From Pseudomonas argentinensis (GTDB taxonomy: Bacteria > Pseudomonadota > Gammaproteobacteria > Pseudomonadales > Pseudomonadaceae): DNA of 64,000 nucleotides. Location: positions 558,001-622,000 of the forward strand of contig NZ_CP056087.1 of assembly GCF_001839655.2 (NCBI RefSeq), in the 5' to 3' direction. Below, one piece after another: positions 44,083 through 52,869 of this stretch; position 1 is the stretch's first letter; every line of letters begins with the position of its first letter. A program made the position numbers and the translations under genes. Under the pieces are notes generated by a model, which had not been told where the DNA came from, did no database searches, and was given only the letters and a program-made list of their open reading frames with translations.

Positions 44083-44798
44083 TGCGGCTGGCGCCCACGG
44101 CCATGGAACCAGGCGGCAGTCAGGCCCAGGGCGGCCCAGAAAACCGCGTTGGTCAGCAGCGAGGCGAGGATGAACTGATGCTCCAGCGCTTCGGGCGCCA
44201 GGCTTTCATGTGCTTCGGGCTGCGGCGCGCCAATCAGGTGGGGCAGGGCGAGAATCATCACGCCCGGAATGCGCAGCAGCCAGTTGCTGCCGAATGCCAG
44301 CAACGCCAGGCCGGCGGCGGTCGAGGCCGCGGTGCCGATCCACCAGTACTGGCGCAGCAGCAGGTCCGCCGCGGCAGTGCCTGGCAGTTCCGGCGGCAGG
44401 CCGCTGGAGGGTGCCAGTACGAAGGTGGCGAAACCCGCCAGGCCCCAGAGCAGGCCCTGCCAGGTTTTCTCGGGGGCACGCAGGGTGAACAGACCGGCGA
44501 GCATCAGCGCAAAGCCGACAGCCACCACCAGGTTGCTCAGGCCTGTGGATAACAGGCGCTGCCAGCCGTCCTCAGGGGCCCAGGCTTCACCGTCATGGCC
44601 GTGGCCATCGGCGCCGTCATGGTCGTGAGCGACGGTGCCAGTGTCATGGCCATGTTCCCTTGTGGCTGCAGGCTCCGCGACTTCGAAGGTCTCCGCGTGC
44701 TGAATCAACGGGGTTACCCACAGGCTCTGCAGCAGGGTCAGCACGATGGCGGCGAGCAGGCCGGCGAACCCGGCGGTCCGGGCGATACGCTTGATCAT
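44079..44798 (-). CDS. cbtA: CbtA-family cobalt transporter subunit
   Basis: A 239-residue membrane protein with about five membrane segments and a His/Asp-rich loop (HDHDGADGHGHDG near residue 58) likely to bind Co2+. The CbtA family is known from its association with cobalamin riboswitches and with CbtB. It follows cbtB by ten bases, downstream of the minus-strand cobalamin riboswitch. Uptake of cobalt for the cob genes is the inferred role. Confidence 0.9.
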   Translation of the reverse strand: MIKRIARTAGFAGLLAAIVLTLLQSLWVTPLIQHAETFEVAEPAATREHGHDTGTVAHDHDGADGHGHDGEAWAPEDGWQRLLSTGLSNLVVAVGFALMLAGLFTLRAPEKTWQGLLWGLAGFATFVLAPSSGLPPELPGTAAADLLLRQYWWIGTAASTAAGLALLAFGSNWLLRIPGVMILALPHLIGAPQPEAHESLAPEALEHQFILASLLTNAVFWAALGLTAAWFHGRGRQPQ

Positions 44799-44808
44799 TC
44801 TGGTGCCC

Positions 44809-44994
44809 TCAGTGGCAGGGGAACGCGGCGCTATGCCGGGTATCGTGGGCGGCGTTGTGCAGGGCTTCGACCTGGGAGAAGCCGGCGAAGAAGATCAGCA
44901 CGGCGCCCAGCACGCAGCTGCCAACGGCGAGCAGGATACGTTGCGACAGGGGGAGCGCAGAGGCGCTGGAATCGGAAAGGACACTGCTGGACAT
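44809..44994 (-). CDS. cbtB: CbtB-family cobalt transporter subunit
   Basis: A 61-residue protein with one membrane helix (ILLAVGSCVLGAVLIFFAGF) and a C-terminal metal motif containing HNAAHDTRHSAAFPCH. This matches the small CbtB subunit. The start is ATG 44994 (MSSSVLSD); longer in-frame starts would run into the riboswitch leader. First gene of the cbtB-cbtA-cobE-cobM operon. Confidence 0.88.
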   Translation of the reverse strand: MSSSVLSDSSASALPLSQRILLAVGSCVLGAVLIFFAGFSQVEALHNAAHDTRHSAAFPCH

Positions 44995-45103
44995 GATCGT
45001 AGACCTCAGGGGTAAACGGCACAGCAGGACACGGCGAGACAGCCCGCACGAGCAGGCAGCGATCGGCGCGTGCCCGCCCACCGCGGGTTGCCAAACAGAG
45101 GAT

Positions 45104-45280
45104 TCAGGCCGGTCTCCGGGCTCACGACGATCACCTTGCGGCGATAGGGATCGGCCTTCCCATGCGCGTGCACAGTGGCCAAAACGATCCTGGCATTCGC
45201 TTACCGTTGCGGGGGCAGCGCCGGACTCTAACCGGCTTCCCGTTTCACCTCACGCGCGGCGGCGTGAGACACCTGAAACA
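45104..45280 (-). ncRNA. Cobalamin riboswitch controlling cbtB-cbtA-cobE-cobM
   Basis: On the minus strand the core GCTGCCCCCGCAACGGTAAG (near 45200-45220) and the 3' B12 box GCCCGGAGACCGGCC (near 45107-45121) are both present, with a GGGAAGCCGG element between them and the 5' end. These are the defining conserved blocks of the AdoCbl riboswitch. It lies 110 bases before cbtB. End points are approximate. Confidence 0.92.
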
Positions 45281-45379
45281 ACCGGGCAAGAACACCACGA
45301 AGCGGCCAGAGCGTCAATATGCTGCAGGTCGCGCCGCGATTGACCGTTACCCAGGCTCTGCGTAGCCTTGCGGTCTTCG

Positions 45380-45566
45380 AGGTTCTCCATGGGTCGCCAT
45401 GGAGAGGAAACCTGTTCAGAAGGCTTCTAACAGGTTCAAGAGGGAACACGGATCGCCGTGGCTGCCCCCGCAACTGTAAGCAGCGAGTGCGTCGCCAATC
45501 GCCACTGGGAGACCGGGAAGGCCGGCCGCGTGCCATGACCTGCCAGCCAGGAGACCTGCCTCGATA
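45380..45566 (+). ncRNA. Cobalamin riboswitch controlling cobW-cobN
   Basis: The plus strand carries GGCTGCCCCCGCAACTGTAA (45460-45479), the AAGAGGGAA block (45438), CACTGGG and CCGGGAAGG, and the 3' B12 box AGCCAGGAGACCTGCC (45545-45560). These are the canonical AdoCbl riboswitch elements. It lies about 110 bases before cobW and only about 100 bases from the divergent minus-strand copy. The 5' end is approximate. Confidence 0.93.
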
Positions 45567-45675
45567 ACGCTTTCGACAACCGGGCGGGGTGATCCGGTGA
45601 TGCCTTGGCGCGAGCCCTGCTCGTGCCTGCCATCCTATTGCCCGCTCGCCGTTTCTGTAGACGCCAGGGGCCACC

Positions 45676-46725
45676 ATGAAAACGCTCGCCAAACTTCCCG
45701 TCACCATCGTCACCGGCTTTCTCGGTGCCGGTAAGACCACCCTGCTGCGGCACATGCTGGAAAACGCCGAAGGCCGGCGCATCGCGGTGATCGTCAACGA
45801 ATTCGGCGAGCTGGGCATCGACGGTGAGATTCTCAAGCAGTGCTCCATCGGCTGCAGCGAGGAAGAAGCCAATGGCCGGGTGTTCGAACTGGCCAACGGC
45901 TGCCTGTGCTGCACTGTGCAGGAAGAGTTCTTCCCGGTGATGCGCGAGCTGGTGGAGCGCCGCGGCGATCTCGACCATATCCTTATCGAAACCAGCGGCC
46001 TGGCCCTGCCCAAGCCCCTGGTGCAGGCCTTCAACTGGCCGGAAATCCGTAACGCCTGCACCGTCGATGCGGTGATCACCGTGGTCGATAGCCCGGCCGT
46101 GGCGGCCGGCACCTTTGCCGCCTTCCCCGATCAGGTCGATGCCCAGCGCAAGCTCGACCCCAACCTCGATCACGAATCGCCGCTGCACGAGCTGTTCGCC
46201 GACCAGCTGGCCAGCGCCGACCTGGTGATCCTCAACAAGGCCGACCTGCTCGATGCCGAGGCGCTGGCCGCGGTGCGCGCCGAAGTGGCCGAGGAGCTGC
46301 CGTCGGCGGTCAAGGTGGTCGAGGCCCATGGCGGCTCGCTGCCGCTGGAGGTGCTGCTGGGCCTGGACAGCGAGACCGAGCTGCATATCGAAGGCCGCCG
46401 TACCCACCATGACGATGAAGACGACGATCACGATCACGACGAATTCGACTCGTTCCACGTGGAACTACCCGAAGCGGACGAGGCGCGCCTGCTCGCTGCC
46501 CTGAGGGACGTGGTCGGCAAACACGGCATTCTGCGCGTGAAAGGTTTCGTCGCCGTGCCGAACAAGCCCATGCGTTTGTTGCTGCAGGGCGTCGGTCAGC
46601 GCTTCGACAAGCACTTCGACCGCGCCTGGAAGCCCGACGAAGCCCGGGTGACGCGCCTGATCGTGATCGGCCAGGAGCTCGACCACGCCGGCATCGCCAC
46701 CGAACTCAAGATGGCGTTGGCCTGA
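45676..46725 (+). CDS. cobW: CobW GTPase, cobalamin biosynthesis metallochaperone
   Basis: A 349-residue G3E GTPase, thought to supply Co2+ to the CobNST chelatase. The P-loop GFLGAGKTTLLRH is near residue 14, the metal motif GCLCC near residue 78, and NKAD near residue 193. A His/Asp-rich linker (HHDDEDDDHDHDEF) precedes the CobW C-terminal domain. A 14-bp parS core (GTTCCACGTGGAAC, 46452) is embedded just after the His-rich region. In related Pseudomonas cobN follows directly; here 398 bases of repeats intervene. Confidence 0.95.
   Translation: MKTLAKLPVTIVTGFLGAGKTTLLRHMLENAEGRRIAVIVNEFGELGIDGEILKQCSIGCSEEEANGRVFELANGCLCCTVQEEFFPVMRELVERRGDLDHILIETSGLALPKPLVQAFNWPEIRNACTVDAVITVVDSPAVAAGTFAAFPDQVDAQRKLDPNLDHESPLHELFADQLASADLVILNKADLLDAEALAAVRAEVAEELPSAVKVVEAHGGSLPLEVLLGLDSETELHIEGRRTHHDDEDDDHDHDEFDSFHVELPEADEARLLAALRDVVGKHGILRVKGFVAVPNKPMRLLLQGVGQRFDKHFDRAWKPDEARVTRLIVIGQELDHAGIATELKMALA
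46452..46465. other. parS-like core inside cobW
   Basis: GTTCCACGTGGAAC, the 14-bp palindromic core of parS, with both outermost bases of the 16-mer changed. It lies about 25 kb from parB. ParB probably binds it, perhaps weakly. Confidence 0.6.
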
Positions 46726-46740
46726 TGCGAAGCGCGCTCG

Positions 46741-47100
46741 CGCGTAGGGCGTGCTCGGCTTTGGCTTCCTGCGTCGCTCGACCTCCTGCATCCATGCAGT
46801 CGTCGCGAAGCAGTACGCCGCCGATCTTTCGATGGGGCGGCCTTGTGCAGAACTCCGCATGGCCTGGCGGACTGTTTGCTGCGCTCCTGAGTCCGCCCTA
46901 CGGCGGCTTCGAGTTTGCAGCGAGTAGGGCGTACTCGGCTTTGGCTTCCTGCGTCGCTCGACCTCCTGCATCCGTGCAGTCGTCGCGAAGCCGCATGCCG
47001 TCGATCTTTCGATGGGGCGTCGTGGTGAAGAACGCTGCAGGGCTTGGCGGACTGTTCGCTGCGCTCCTGAGTCCCCCCTACAGCAGCTTGCAGCCTGCGG
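46741..47100. repeat. Two tandem 180-bp direct repeats between cobW and cobN
   Basis: Copies at 46741-46920 and 46921-47100 align without gaps at a period of exactly 180 bp. Long identical blocks include TCGGCTTTGGCTTCCTGCGT, the following CGCTCGACCTCCTGCATCC, and GATCTTTCGATGGGGCG. The copies diverge mainly around their centres and ends. Because 180 is divisible by three the repeats stay open in some frames, but there is no ribosome binding site or sensible protein. Confidence 0.85.
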
Positions 47101-47118
47101 CTTGCAGCTTGCGGCTCG
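47084..47118. repeat. Heptamer repeats immediately before cobN
   Basis: Five consecutive 7-base units, CAGCTTG, CAGCCTG, CGGCTTG, CAGCTTG and CGGCTCG, ending six bases before the cobN ATG. They occupy the place where a ribosome binding site is expected. A related heptamer array is at 54501-54585. Confidence 0.75.
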
Positions 47119-47123
47119 CCTAA

Positions 47124-50100
47124 ATGCACCTGCTACGGACCCAGCCCGGCCAGGCGCTGCCGGCCGACAGCATCGCCGACCTCGGCCAGACCCCCGCCGA
47201 GCTGGTGGTGCTGTGCACCGGTGATTCGCACCTGTCGCTGCTGACCGAAGTCGCCCGCCATCTACCCGAGGATTACCCCAGCCTGCGCCTGGCCAGCCCG
47301 GCGCAGCTGGGCAACAACGCCTCGGTGGACTTCTACGTCGAGCAGGTGCTCCGGCACGCCAAGGTCATCATGATTTCCGTGCATGGCGGCGTCAGCTACT
47401 GGCGCTACGGCATCGAGCGGCTGGTGGAACTGGCCGGGCAGGGCAAGACGCTGATTCTGGTGCCGGGCTGCGATAATCCCGACCCCGCGCTCATGGCGCT
47501 GGGCAACGTGACCGCCGAGGATGCCGAGCGGCTCTGGCAGTACCTGCGCCAGGGCGGGGTGGATAACGCCCGGCAGTTCTTCAACTGCATCGCCGACCGC
47601 TATATGGGCCGTGATTACGGCTGGCAGCCGCCGCAGGCTCTGCCGCGGGTCGGCCTCTACCACCCACGCCTGGGCAATGCCTCGCTGCAGGCCTGGCGCG
47701 GCGACTGGCAGGCCGACGCACCAGTCGCCGCGCTGCTGTTCTATCGCACCCAGGTGCAGGCGGCCAATACCGCCTTCGTCGACACCTTCTGCCAGCGCCT
47801 GCAGGCCCAGGGCCTCAACCCGCTGCCCATCGCTGTGGCCAGCCTCAAGGAGGCGGCCTGCATGGCGCAGGTCGAGGACTGGCTCGACGAAGCGGGCGCC
47901 AGCGTGATCATCAACACCACCGGTTTCGCCCAGTCCAACCCCGAGTCGCCCCAGGGGCGGCCGTTCCGCCGTGACGTGCCGGTGCTGCAGGCGCTGTGTG
48001 CGCTGGACAGCGAAGAGCAATGGCAAGGCAACGCCCAGGGCCTTGGTCCCCGGGACCTGGCCATGCATATCGCGCTGCCGGAATTGGACGGCCGGCTGAT
48101 CACTCGGCCCATCAGCTTCAAGGGCCTGGCCTGGCGCAGCGAGCGCAGCCAGAGCGATGTGGTCTGCTACCGCGCGCACCTGCCGGGCATGGATTTCGTC
48201 GCCGAACTGGCGCGCCGCCAGGTCGATCTGCAACGCTTGCCGGCTGTGGATAAGCGCATCGCCCTGGTGCTCGCCAACTACCCGACCCGCGACGGCCGTA
48301 TCGGCAATGGCGTCGGCCTGGACACGCCGGCGGCGGCGCTGAATATCCTGCAGGCCCTGCAAGCCCAGGGCTATCCGGTCGAAGGCCTGCCGGTCAGCGG
48401 CACCGCACTGATCCACCAACTGCTCGGTGGCGTGACCAACGACCTCGACAGCCTCGACCTGCGGCCCTGCGCGCAAAGCCTGGCGCTGGGCGACTACCAG
48501 CGCTTCTTCGCCGGCCTGCCCGAAGTCAATCGTCAGGCAGTGCTGGAGCGTTGGGGCTCACCGGAGAGCGACCCGATGTTTCGCGCAGGCCGGCTGATGA
48601 TCGCCGGCCTGCGTTTCGGCCTGACCTTCGTCGGCATCCAGCCGGCCCGCGGTTATCAGGTGGACGCGGCGGCGGTCTACCACGACCCGGATCTGGTGCC
48701 GCCCCACGGCTACCTGGCCTTCTATTTCTGGATGCGCCACGTCTACGGGGCCAACGCGGTGATCCACGTCGGCAAGCACGGCAACCTGGAGTGGCTGCCG
48801 GGCAAGAGCGTCGGGCTTTCCGAAAGCTGCTGGCCAACGGCGATTCTCGGCGCGCTGCCGAATATCTATCCGTTTATCGTCAACGACCCCGGCGAAGGCG
48901 CCCAGGCCAAGCGCCGTACCCAGGCGGTGATCATCGACCACCTGATGCCGCCGCTGACCCGCGCCGAGAGCTATGGCCCGCTGCGCGATCTGGAGCGCCT
49001 GGCAGACGAATACTACGACGCCAGCCAGCTCGACCTGCGCCGCGCCGCCGAGCTGCGCGGCGAGATCCTGCACAAGGTGCGCGAGGCCAGCCTGGATCGC
49101 GAGCTGGGCCTGCAGGGTGACGATCCCGCCAGCTGGTTGCCGCAGCTCGACGCCTACCTGTGCGACCTCAAGGAATCGCAGATTCGCGACGGCCTGCATG
49201 TGTTCGGCGAGTCGCCGGCCGGCACGCTGCGCCGCGACACCTTGCTGGCGCTGCTGCGCATTCCACGAGGTGACGGGCAGGGGGGCAATGCCAGCCTGTT
49301 GCGTGCGCTGGCCCAGGATCTGGCACTCGACTTCGATCCCCTCGATTGCGATATGGCTGCGCCGTGGATGGGGCCGCGCCCGGAGATTTTGGCTGATCTG
49401 AGCGATGAGCCCTGGCGCAGTTTTGGGGACACTCGCGAGCGCCTTGAGCTGCTGGGCTTGCAGCTGGTCGAAGGTGGCGAATCAGTCGGCCCGCTCAGCG
49501 CCGCCGTGCTGCATAGCCTGCGCGGTCATATCGCCCCGCTGCTGGACGCCTGCGGCGACGCCGAAATGCACGGGCTGATCGATGCCCTCGATGGCCGCTT
49601 CGTGCCCTCCGGCCCCAGCGGCGCGCCGAGTCGTGGGCGCCTCGATGTACTGCCCACCGGGCGCAATTTCTATTCGGTGGATGTACGCAACCTGCCCACG
49701 CCCACCGCCTGGCGCCTTGGCGTGCAGGCCGCCGACCGCCTGCTGGAACGCCACCTGCAGGACGAAGGCGACCACCTGCGCCAGCTCGGCCTGTCGGTGT
49801 GGGGCACCGCGACCATGCGCACCGGCGGCGACGATATCGCCCAGGCCATGGCCCTGCTGGGCGTACGCCCGGTGTGGCAGGCCGGCAGCGGGCGGGTCGA
49901 GCGCTTCGAAGTGCTGCCCCTGGAGCAACTCGGCCGCCCGCGGGTCGACGTCACCCTGCGGGTGTCCGGCTTCTTCCGTGATGCCTTCGCCAACCTGATC
50001 CGCCTGTTCGACGACGCCGTGCAGGCGGTCGCCGATCTGGACGAGGCGCCGGACATGAACCCGCTGTCCGCGCGGGTCTGGCAGGAAGCCCTGGCCCTGC

Positions 50101-50849
50101 AGGACGGCGGGCTGGGCGAACTCGAGGCGCGGCGCCAGGCCGGCTGGCGGATCTTCGGCGCCAAGCCGGGTGCCTATGGCGCGGGCGTGCAGAACGCCGT
50201 CGAGGAGCGCCTGTGGGAAAACCGCGCGGACCTGGCCGAGGTGTACCTGAACTGGGGCGGCTACGCCTACGGCAAGGGCGCCGAGGGCACGCCGGCCCGC
50301 GAGCAGTTCGCCGAGCGCCTGGAGCGCATGCAGGCGGTGCTGCACAACCAGGACAATCGCGAACACGACATCCTCGATTCCAACGACTACTACCAGTTCC
50401 AGGGTGGCATGCTGGCGGCGGTGGAAACCCTGCGCGGTGGCAAGGTGGCCAGCTACTTCGGTGACAACAGCCAGCCCGACACTCCGCGCATTCGTACCCT
50501 CAAGCAGGAGTTGGGGCGGGTGGTGCGCGCCCGTGCGGCCAACCCGAAGTGGATCGAGGGCATGAAGCGCCACGGCTACAAGGGTGCCTTCGAACTGGCC
50601 GCGACCATCGACTACCTGTTCGCCTTCGACGCCACCAGCGAGCTGGTCGAAGACCATCAGTACGCCCTGCTCACCGACGCCTACCTGATGGACAAGGGCA
50701 CCCGCGACTTTATCCAGCAGCACAACCCCGGCGCCCTGCAGGACATCATCGAACGCCTGCTCGAAGCCCAGCAGCGCGGCCTGTGGCAGGAGCCGGGCGA
50801 CTACCGTGAAGCCCTGGAAAACCTGCTGCTCGATAGCGAAGAAAGCTGA
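47124..50849 (+). CDS. cobN: Cobaltochelatase subunit CobN
   Basis: A 1241-residue large subunit of the ATP-dependent CobNST chelatase that inserts Co2+ into hydrogenobyrinic acid diamide. It has the CobN/BchH architecture along its whole length (for example HVYGANAVIHVGKHGNLEWL near residue 540), and the N-terminus MHLLRTQPG is as in other Pseudomonas. No purine-rich ribosome binding site precedes ATG 47124; heptamer repeats lie there instead. Translation may be weak, leaderless-like or from a processed message. Confidence 0.95.
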   Translation: MHLLRTQPGQALPADSIADLGQTPAELVVLCTGDSHLSLLTEVARHLPEDYPSLRLASPAQLGNNASVDFYVEQVLRHAKVIMISVHGGVSYWRYGIERLVELAGQGKTLILVPGCDNPDPALMALGNVTAEDAERLWQYLRQGGVDNARQFFNCIADRYMGRDYGWQPPQALPRVGLYHPRLGNASLQAWRGDWQADAPVAALLFYRTQVQAANTAFVDTFCQRLQAQGLNPLPIAVASLKEAACMAQVEDWLDEAGASVIINTTGFAQSNPESPQGRPFRRDVPVLQALCALDSEEQWQGNAQGLGPRDLAMHIALPELDGRLITRPISFKGLAWRSERSQSDVVCYRAHLPGMDFVAELARRQVDLQRLPAVDKRIALVLANYPTRDGRIGNGVGLDTPAAALNILQALQAQGYPVEGLPVSGTALIHQLLGGVTNDLDSLDLRPCAQSLALGDYQRFFAGLPEVNRQAVLERWGSPESDPMFRAGRLMIAGLRFGLTFVGIQPARGYQVDAAAVYHDPDLVPPHGYLAFYFWMRHVYGANAVIHVGKHGNLEWLPGKSVGLSESCWPTAILGALPNIYPFIVNDPGEGAQAKRRTQAVIIDHLMPPLTRAESYGPLRDLERLADEYYDASQLDLRRAAELRGEILHKVREASLDRELGLQGDDPASWLPQLDAYLCDLKESQIRDGLHVFGESPAGTLRRDTLLALLRIPRGDGQGGNASLLRALAQDLALDFDPLDCDMAAPWMGPRPEILADLSDEPWRSFGDTRERLELLGLQLVEGGESVGPLSAAVLHSLRGHIAPLLDACGDAEMHGLIDALDGRFVPSGPSGAPSRGRLDVLPTGRNFYSVDVRNLPTPTAWRLGVQAADRLLERHLQDEGDHLRQLGLSVWGTATMRTGGDDIAQAMALLGVRPVWQAGSGRVERFEVLPLEQLGRPRVDVTLRVSGFFRDAFANLIRLFDDAVQAVADLDEAPDMNPLSARVWQEALALQDGGLGELEARRQAGWRIFGAKPGAYGAGVQNAVEERLWENRADLAEVYLNWGGYAYGKGAEGTPAREQFAERLERMQAVLHNQDNREHDILDSNDYYQFQGGMLAAVETLRGGKVASYFGDNSQPDTPRIRTLKQELGRVVRARAANPKWIEGMKRHGYKGAFELAATIDYLFAFDATSELVEDHQYALLTDAYLMDKGTRDFIQQHNPGALQDIIERLLEAQQRGLWQEPGDYREALENLLLDSEES

Positions 50850-50885
50850 GGTCTGTTGACGCGTTGGCCGCAAGGTTGCGGAAGC

Positions 50886-50928
50886 TTTAGCCCCGAGCGC
50901 GTTGTACTTCATAAAGCTCGGGGCTAAA
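50886..50928. repeat. REP-like hairpin after cobN
   Basis: Perfect arms TTTAGCCCCGAGC (50886-50898) and GCTCGGGGCTAAA (50916-50928) around a 17-base loop. The flank CCCCTCCTACAAAAG is common in Pseudomonas extragenic repeats. It may also end transcription of cobN. Confidence 0.7.
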
Positions 50929-51060
50929 ACCCCTCCTACAAAAGCAGCAGCGCCCGATATCCGCTTTTACCTTGAAGCTGCCTTCAGCGTTTTTTCCGGT
51001 TTTACAAATCGCCGGTTGCCCTGACCTGACCTTGGATTTAGCCTAACCACTCATTTCCCT

Positions 51061-51161
51061 CTGGAGTTTCGTCCAATGCGCCAGTAATGCCGTCGTGTCC
51101 GCACGACCTGTGATCGTCCGCCGTGGCCTTGTGCCCCGCGTTTTCACGGCATTGCCTGGAG
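51061..51161 (+). promoter_or_regulatory. Candidate translation-attenuation leader of the ABC-F gene
   Basis: A CTGGAG ribosome binding site precedes a 3-codon ORF, ATG CGC CAG TAA (51076-51087), encoding M-R-Q. Its stop overlaps the ATG of a second mini-ORF at 51087-51113, encoding MPSCPHDL. A hairpin GTCGTG/CACGAC (51092-51107) lies in the second ORF. AATGCCGT (51086-51093) can pair with ACGGCATT (51146-51153), just before the ABC-F ribosome binding site. This layout is suggestive only. Confidence 0.4.
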
Positions 51162-51167
51162 TCATTC

Positions 51168-52778
51168 ATGACGAACTCGTCTTTTATCGCGCTCGAGCGC
51201 CTGTCCTTTCATTTTGCCAATGGCCAGCCGCTGTTCGATGGGCTGAGCGAAACCTTCGATGCCCGGCATACCGGCCTGGTGGGGCGCAACGGCGCCGGCA
51301 AGAGCGTGCTCGGCCGTTTGCTCGCCGGGCGTTTGCGGCCTACGGCAGGGCGGATCACGGGGCAGGCCCAGGTCGCCTATCTGCCTCAGGATATCGAGGT
51401 GCGCGATGGGACGCGGGTGGTCGACCTGATGGGTTTTGCTGCGCCTTTCGATGCGCTGGGTCGGGTCTCTGCAGGCTGCATGGACGAGGACGATGTCGAG
51501 ACGCTCGAAGGCCGGTGGGATATCGCCGAGCGTCTGCACGCGGCGTTGCACGACGAGGGTCTTGGTCACCTCTCCCTGCAAACCCCGGCCGCCATGCTCA
51601 GCGGCGGCGAGCGCACGCGGGTGGCGCTGCTTGGCATGTTTCTCAGCGGTGCCGACCTGCTGATTCTCGATGAGCCCAGCAATCACCTGGATAGAGCCAG
51701 CCGCCAGCGTTTGTATCAGCGCTTGCAGCAATGGCCGGGTGGCCTGGTGGTGATCAGCCATGATCGCCAACTGCTCGATGGCATGCAGCGTATCGTCGAA
51801 CTGTCACCGGGCGGGCTGCGCGCCTATTGGGGCAATTACAGCGATTTTCGAGACTGCCTGGTGCGTGAGCGACAGGCCGCCCAGCATGCGCTGGAGCACG
51901 CCCGTACCGAGCGCAAACGGGGTGAGCGGGAGTTGCAGGCGCAGCAACAACGTCAGCAGCGGCGTGCTGCCAGCGGAGCGCGTGCAGCGCGGGACAGCAA
52001 TCAGGCGCAGATCCTTCTGGGCCGGCAGAAGAGTCGTAGCGAGATCAGCGCCGGATGCTTGCAGCAGCGCCTGCAGGAGGCCCGTAGCGGATTCGATGAA
52101 GCGGTGCGTGAAGCCGCCGCACGGGTCGACGAGAACCCTGAAATCCACCTGCATGGCGGTGCAGCCACTCTGCCCGAGGGCAAGCGGGTGTTGAGTCTGC
52201 GCGCTGTGCAGGCGCCGTTCTCGGGGGCCAGCCTGCCGGATATCGACCTGTTCGGCCCGCGCCGGCTGGCGGTCACCGGGCCCAACGGTTGTGGCAAATC
52301 GAACCTGCTGGCGATGCTTGCGGGGCGGTTGTCAGCGGTTGCCGGCGAGTGTCGTGTCGAGGTGCCGCTGGCCTATCTGGATCAGCAGCTGTCCTGCCTG
52401 CCGGCGGCGCAAAGCGCCCTCGAGCATCTGCGCCGATGCAATCCCGGATTGCCCGAAGCGCTTGCCCGTACTCGGCTGGTGCACCTGGGGCTGGATGCCT
52501 CTCGGGCGCTGTTGCCCTGTGCCCGGCTGAGCGGTGGTGAACGCCTGAAGCTGGCCCTTGCCGGAGTGATCGATGGTGAACCGACCACGCCCCTGCTGCT
52601 GCTCGACGAGCCCGACAACCATATCGATCTCGACTCGCTGCTGGCCGTCGAAGCCAGGTTGCGCGAATACCGCGGGGCGCTGATCCTGGTGTCTCACGAC
52701 GCCGCGTTTATCGAGGCATTGGCGATCACCGATCGCTTGCAGTGGACGGCGCAGGGTTGGCAGTACCAGAGCGCGTGA
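51168..52778 (+). CDS. ABC-F family ATPase
   Basis: A 536-residue soluble protein with two ABC domains and no membrane segment. Domain one has the Walker A GRNGAGKS near residue 38 and signature LSGGERTRVAL; domain two has GPNGCGKSN near residue 370 and LSGGERLKLAL. Both carry Walker B with LLILDEPSNHLD or LLLDEPDNHID. A charged linker rich in Arg and Gln joins them. ABC-F proteins act on the ribosome or protect it from antibiotics; which applies is unknown. The start is ATG 51168; a longer form from GTG 51123 is unlikely. Confidence 0.9.
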   Translation: MTNSSFIALERLSFHFANGQPLFDGLSETFDARHTGLVGRNGAGKSVLGRLLAGRLRPTAGRITGQAQVAYLPQDIEVRDGTRVVDLMGFAAPFDALGRVSAGCMDEDDVETLEGRWDIAERLHAALHDEGLGHLSLQTPAAMLSGGERTRVALLGMFLSGADLLILDEPSNHLDRASRQRLYQRLQQWPGGLVVISHDRQLLDGMQRIVELSPGGLRAYWGNYSDFRDCLVRERQAAQHALEHARTERKRGERELQAQQQRQQRRAASGARAARDSNQAQILLGRQKSRSEISAGCLQQRLQEARSGFDEAVREAAARVDENPEIHLHGGAATLPEGKRVLSLRAVQAPFSGASLPDIDLFGPRRLAVTGPNGCGKSNLLAMLAGRLSAVAGECRVEVPLAYLDQQLSCLPAAQSALEHLRRCNPGLPEALARTRLVHLGLDASRALLPCARLSGGERLKLALAGVIDGEPTTPLLLLDEPDNHIDLDSLLAVEARLREYRGALILVSHDAAFIEALAITDRLQWTAQGWQYQSA

Positions 52779-52792
52779 TCCGTGAGCCGTCT

Positions 52793-52863
52793 GTAGCCTG
52801 CGTCGAGCACAGCGACACCCGGGATGCTGACCCTGGGTATCGCTACGCTCAACGCCAGGCTGC
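52793..52863. repeat. REP-like imperfect hairpin between converging genes
   Basis: A left arm GTAGCCTGCGTCGAGCACAG onwards and a right arm ending CGCTCAACGCCAGGCTGC form an imperfect inverted repeat of about 30 bases per side, with ACCCGGG opposite CCTGGGT near the loop. It fills the gap between the ABC-F gene and the DAHP synthase gene and may stop transcription from both sides. Confidence 0.65.
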
Positions 52864-52869
52864 GGGCGG

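Larger units (their letters stand above)
50850..51167. other. Region between cobN and the ABC-F gene: REP-like hairpin and leader
   Basis: 318 bp without a large gene. The left third holds a 13-bp perfect inverted repeat (50886-50928) typical of Pseudomonas extragenic repeats. The right half (51061-51167) holds a leader with two overlapping tiny ORFs and possible hairpins. Confidence 0.6.

Noticed and set aside
47084..47118. Heptamer arrays as a possible CRISPR
   Set aside because: Units are 7 bases with no spacers and no cas genes nearby.
46596..47129. 177-residue minus-strand frame across the 180-bp repeats
   Set aside because: Its internal repetition follows the DNA repeat, it runs into cobW, and no coding signal independent of the repeat is seen.
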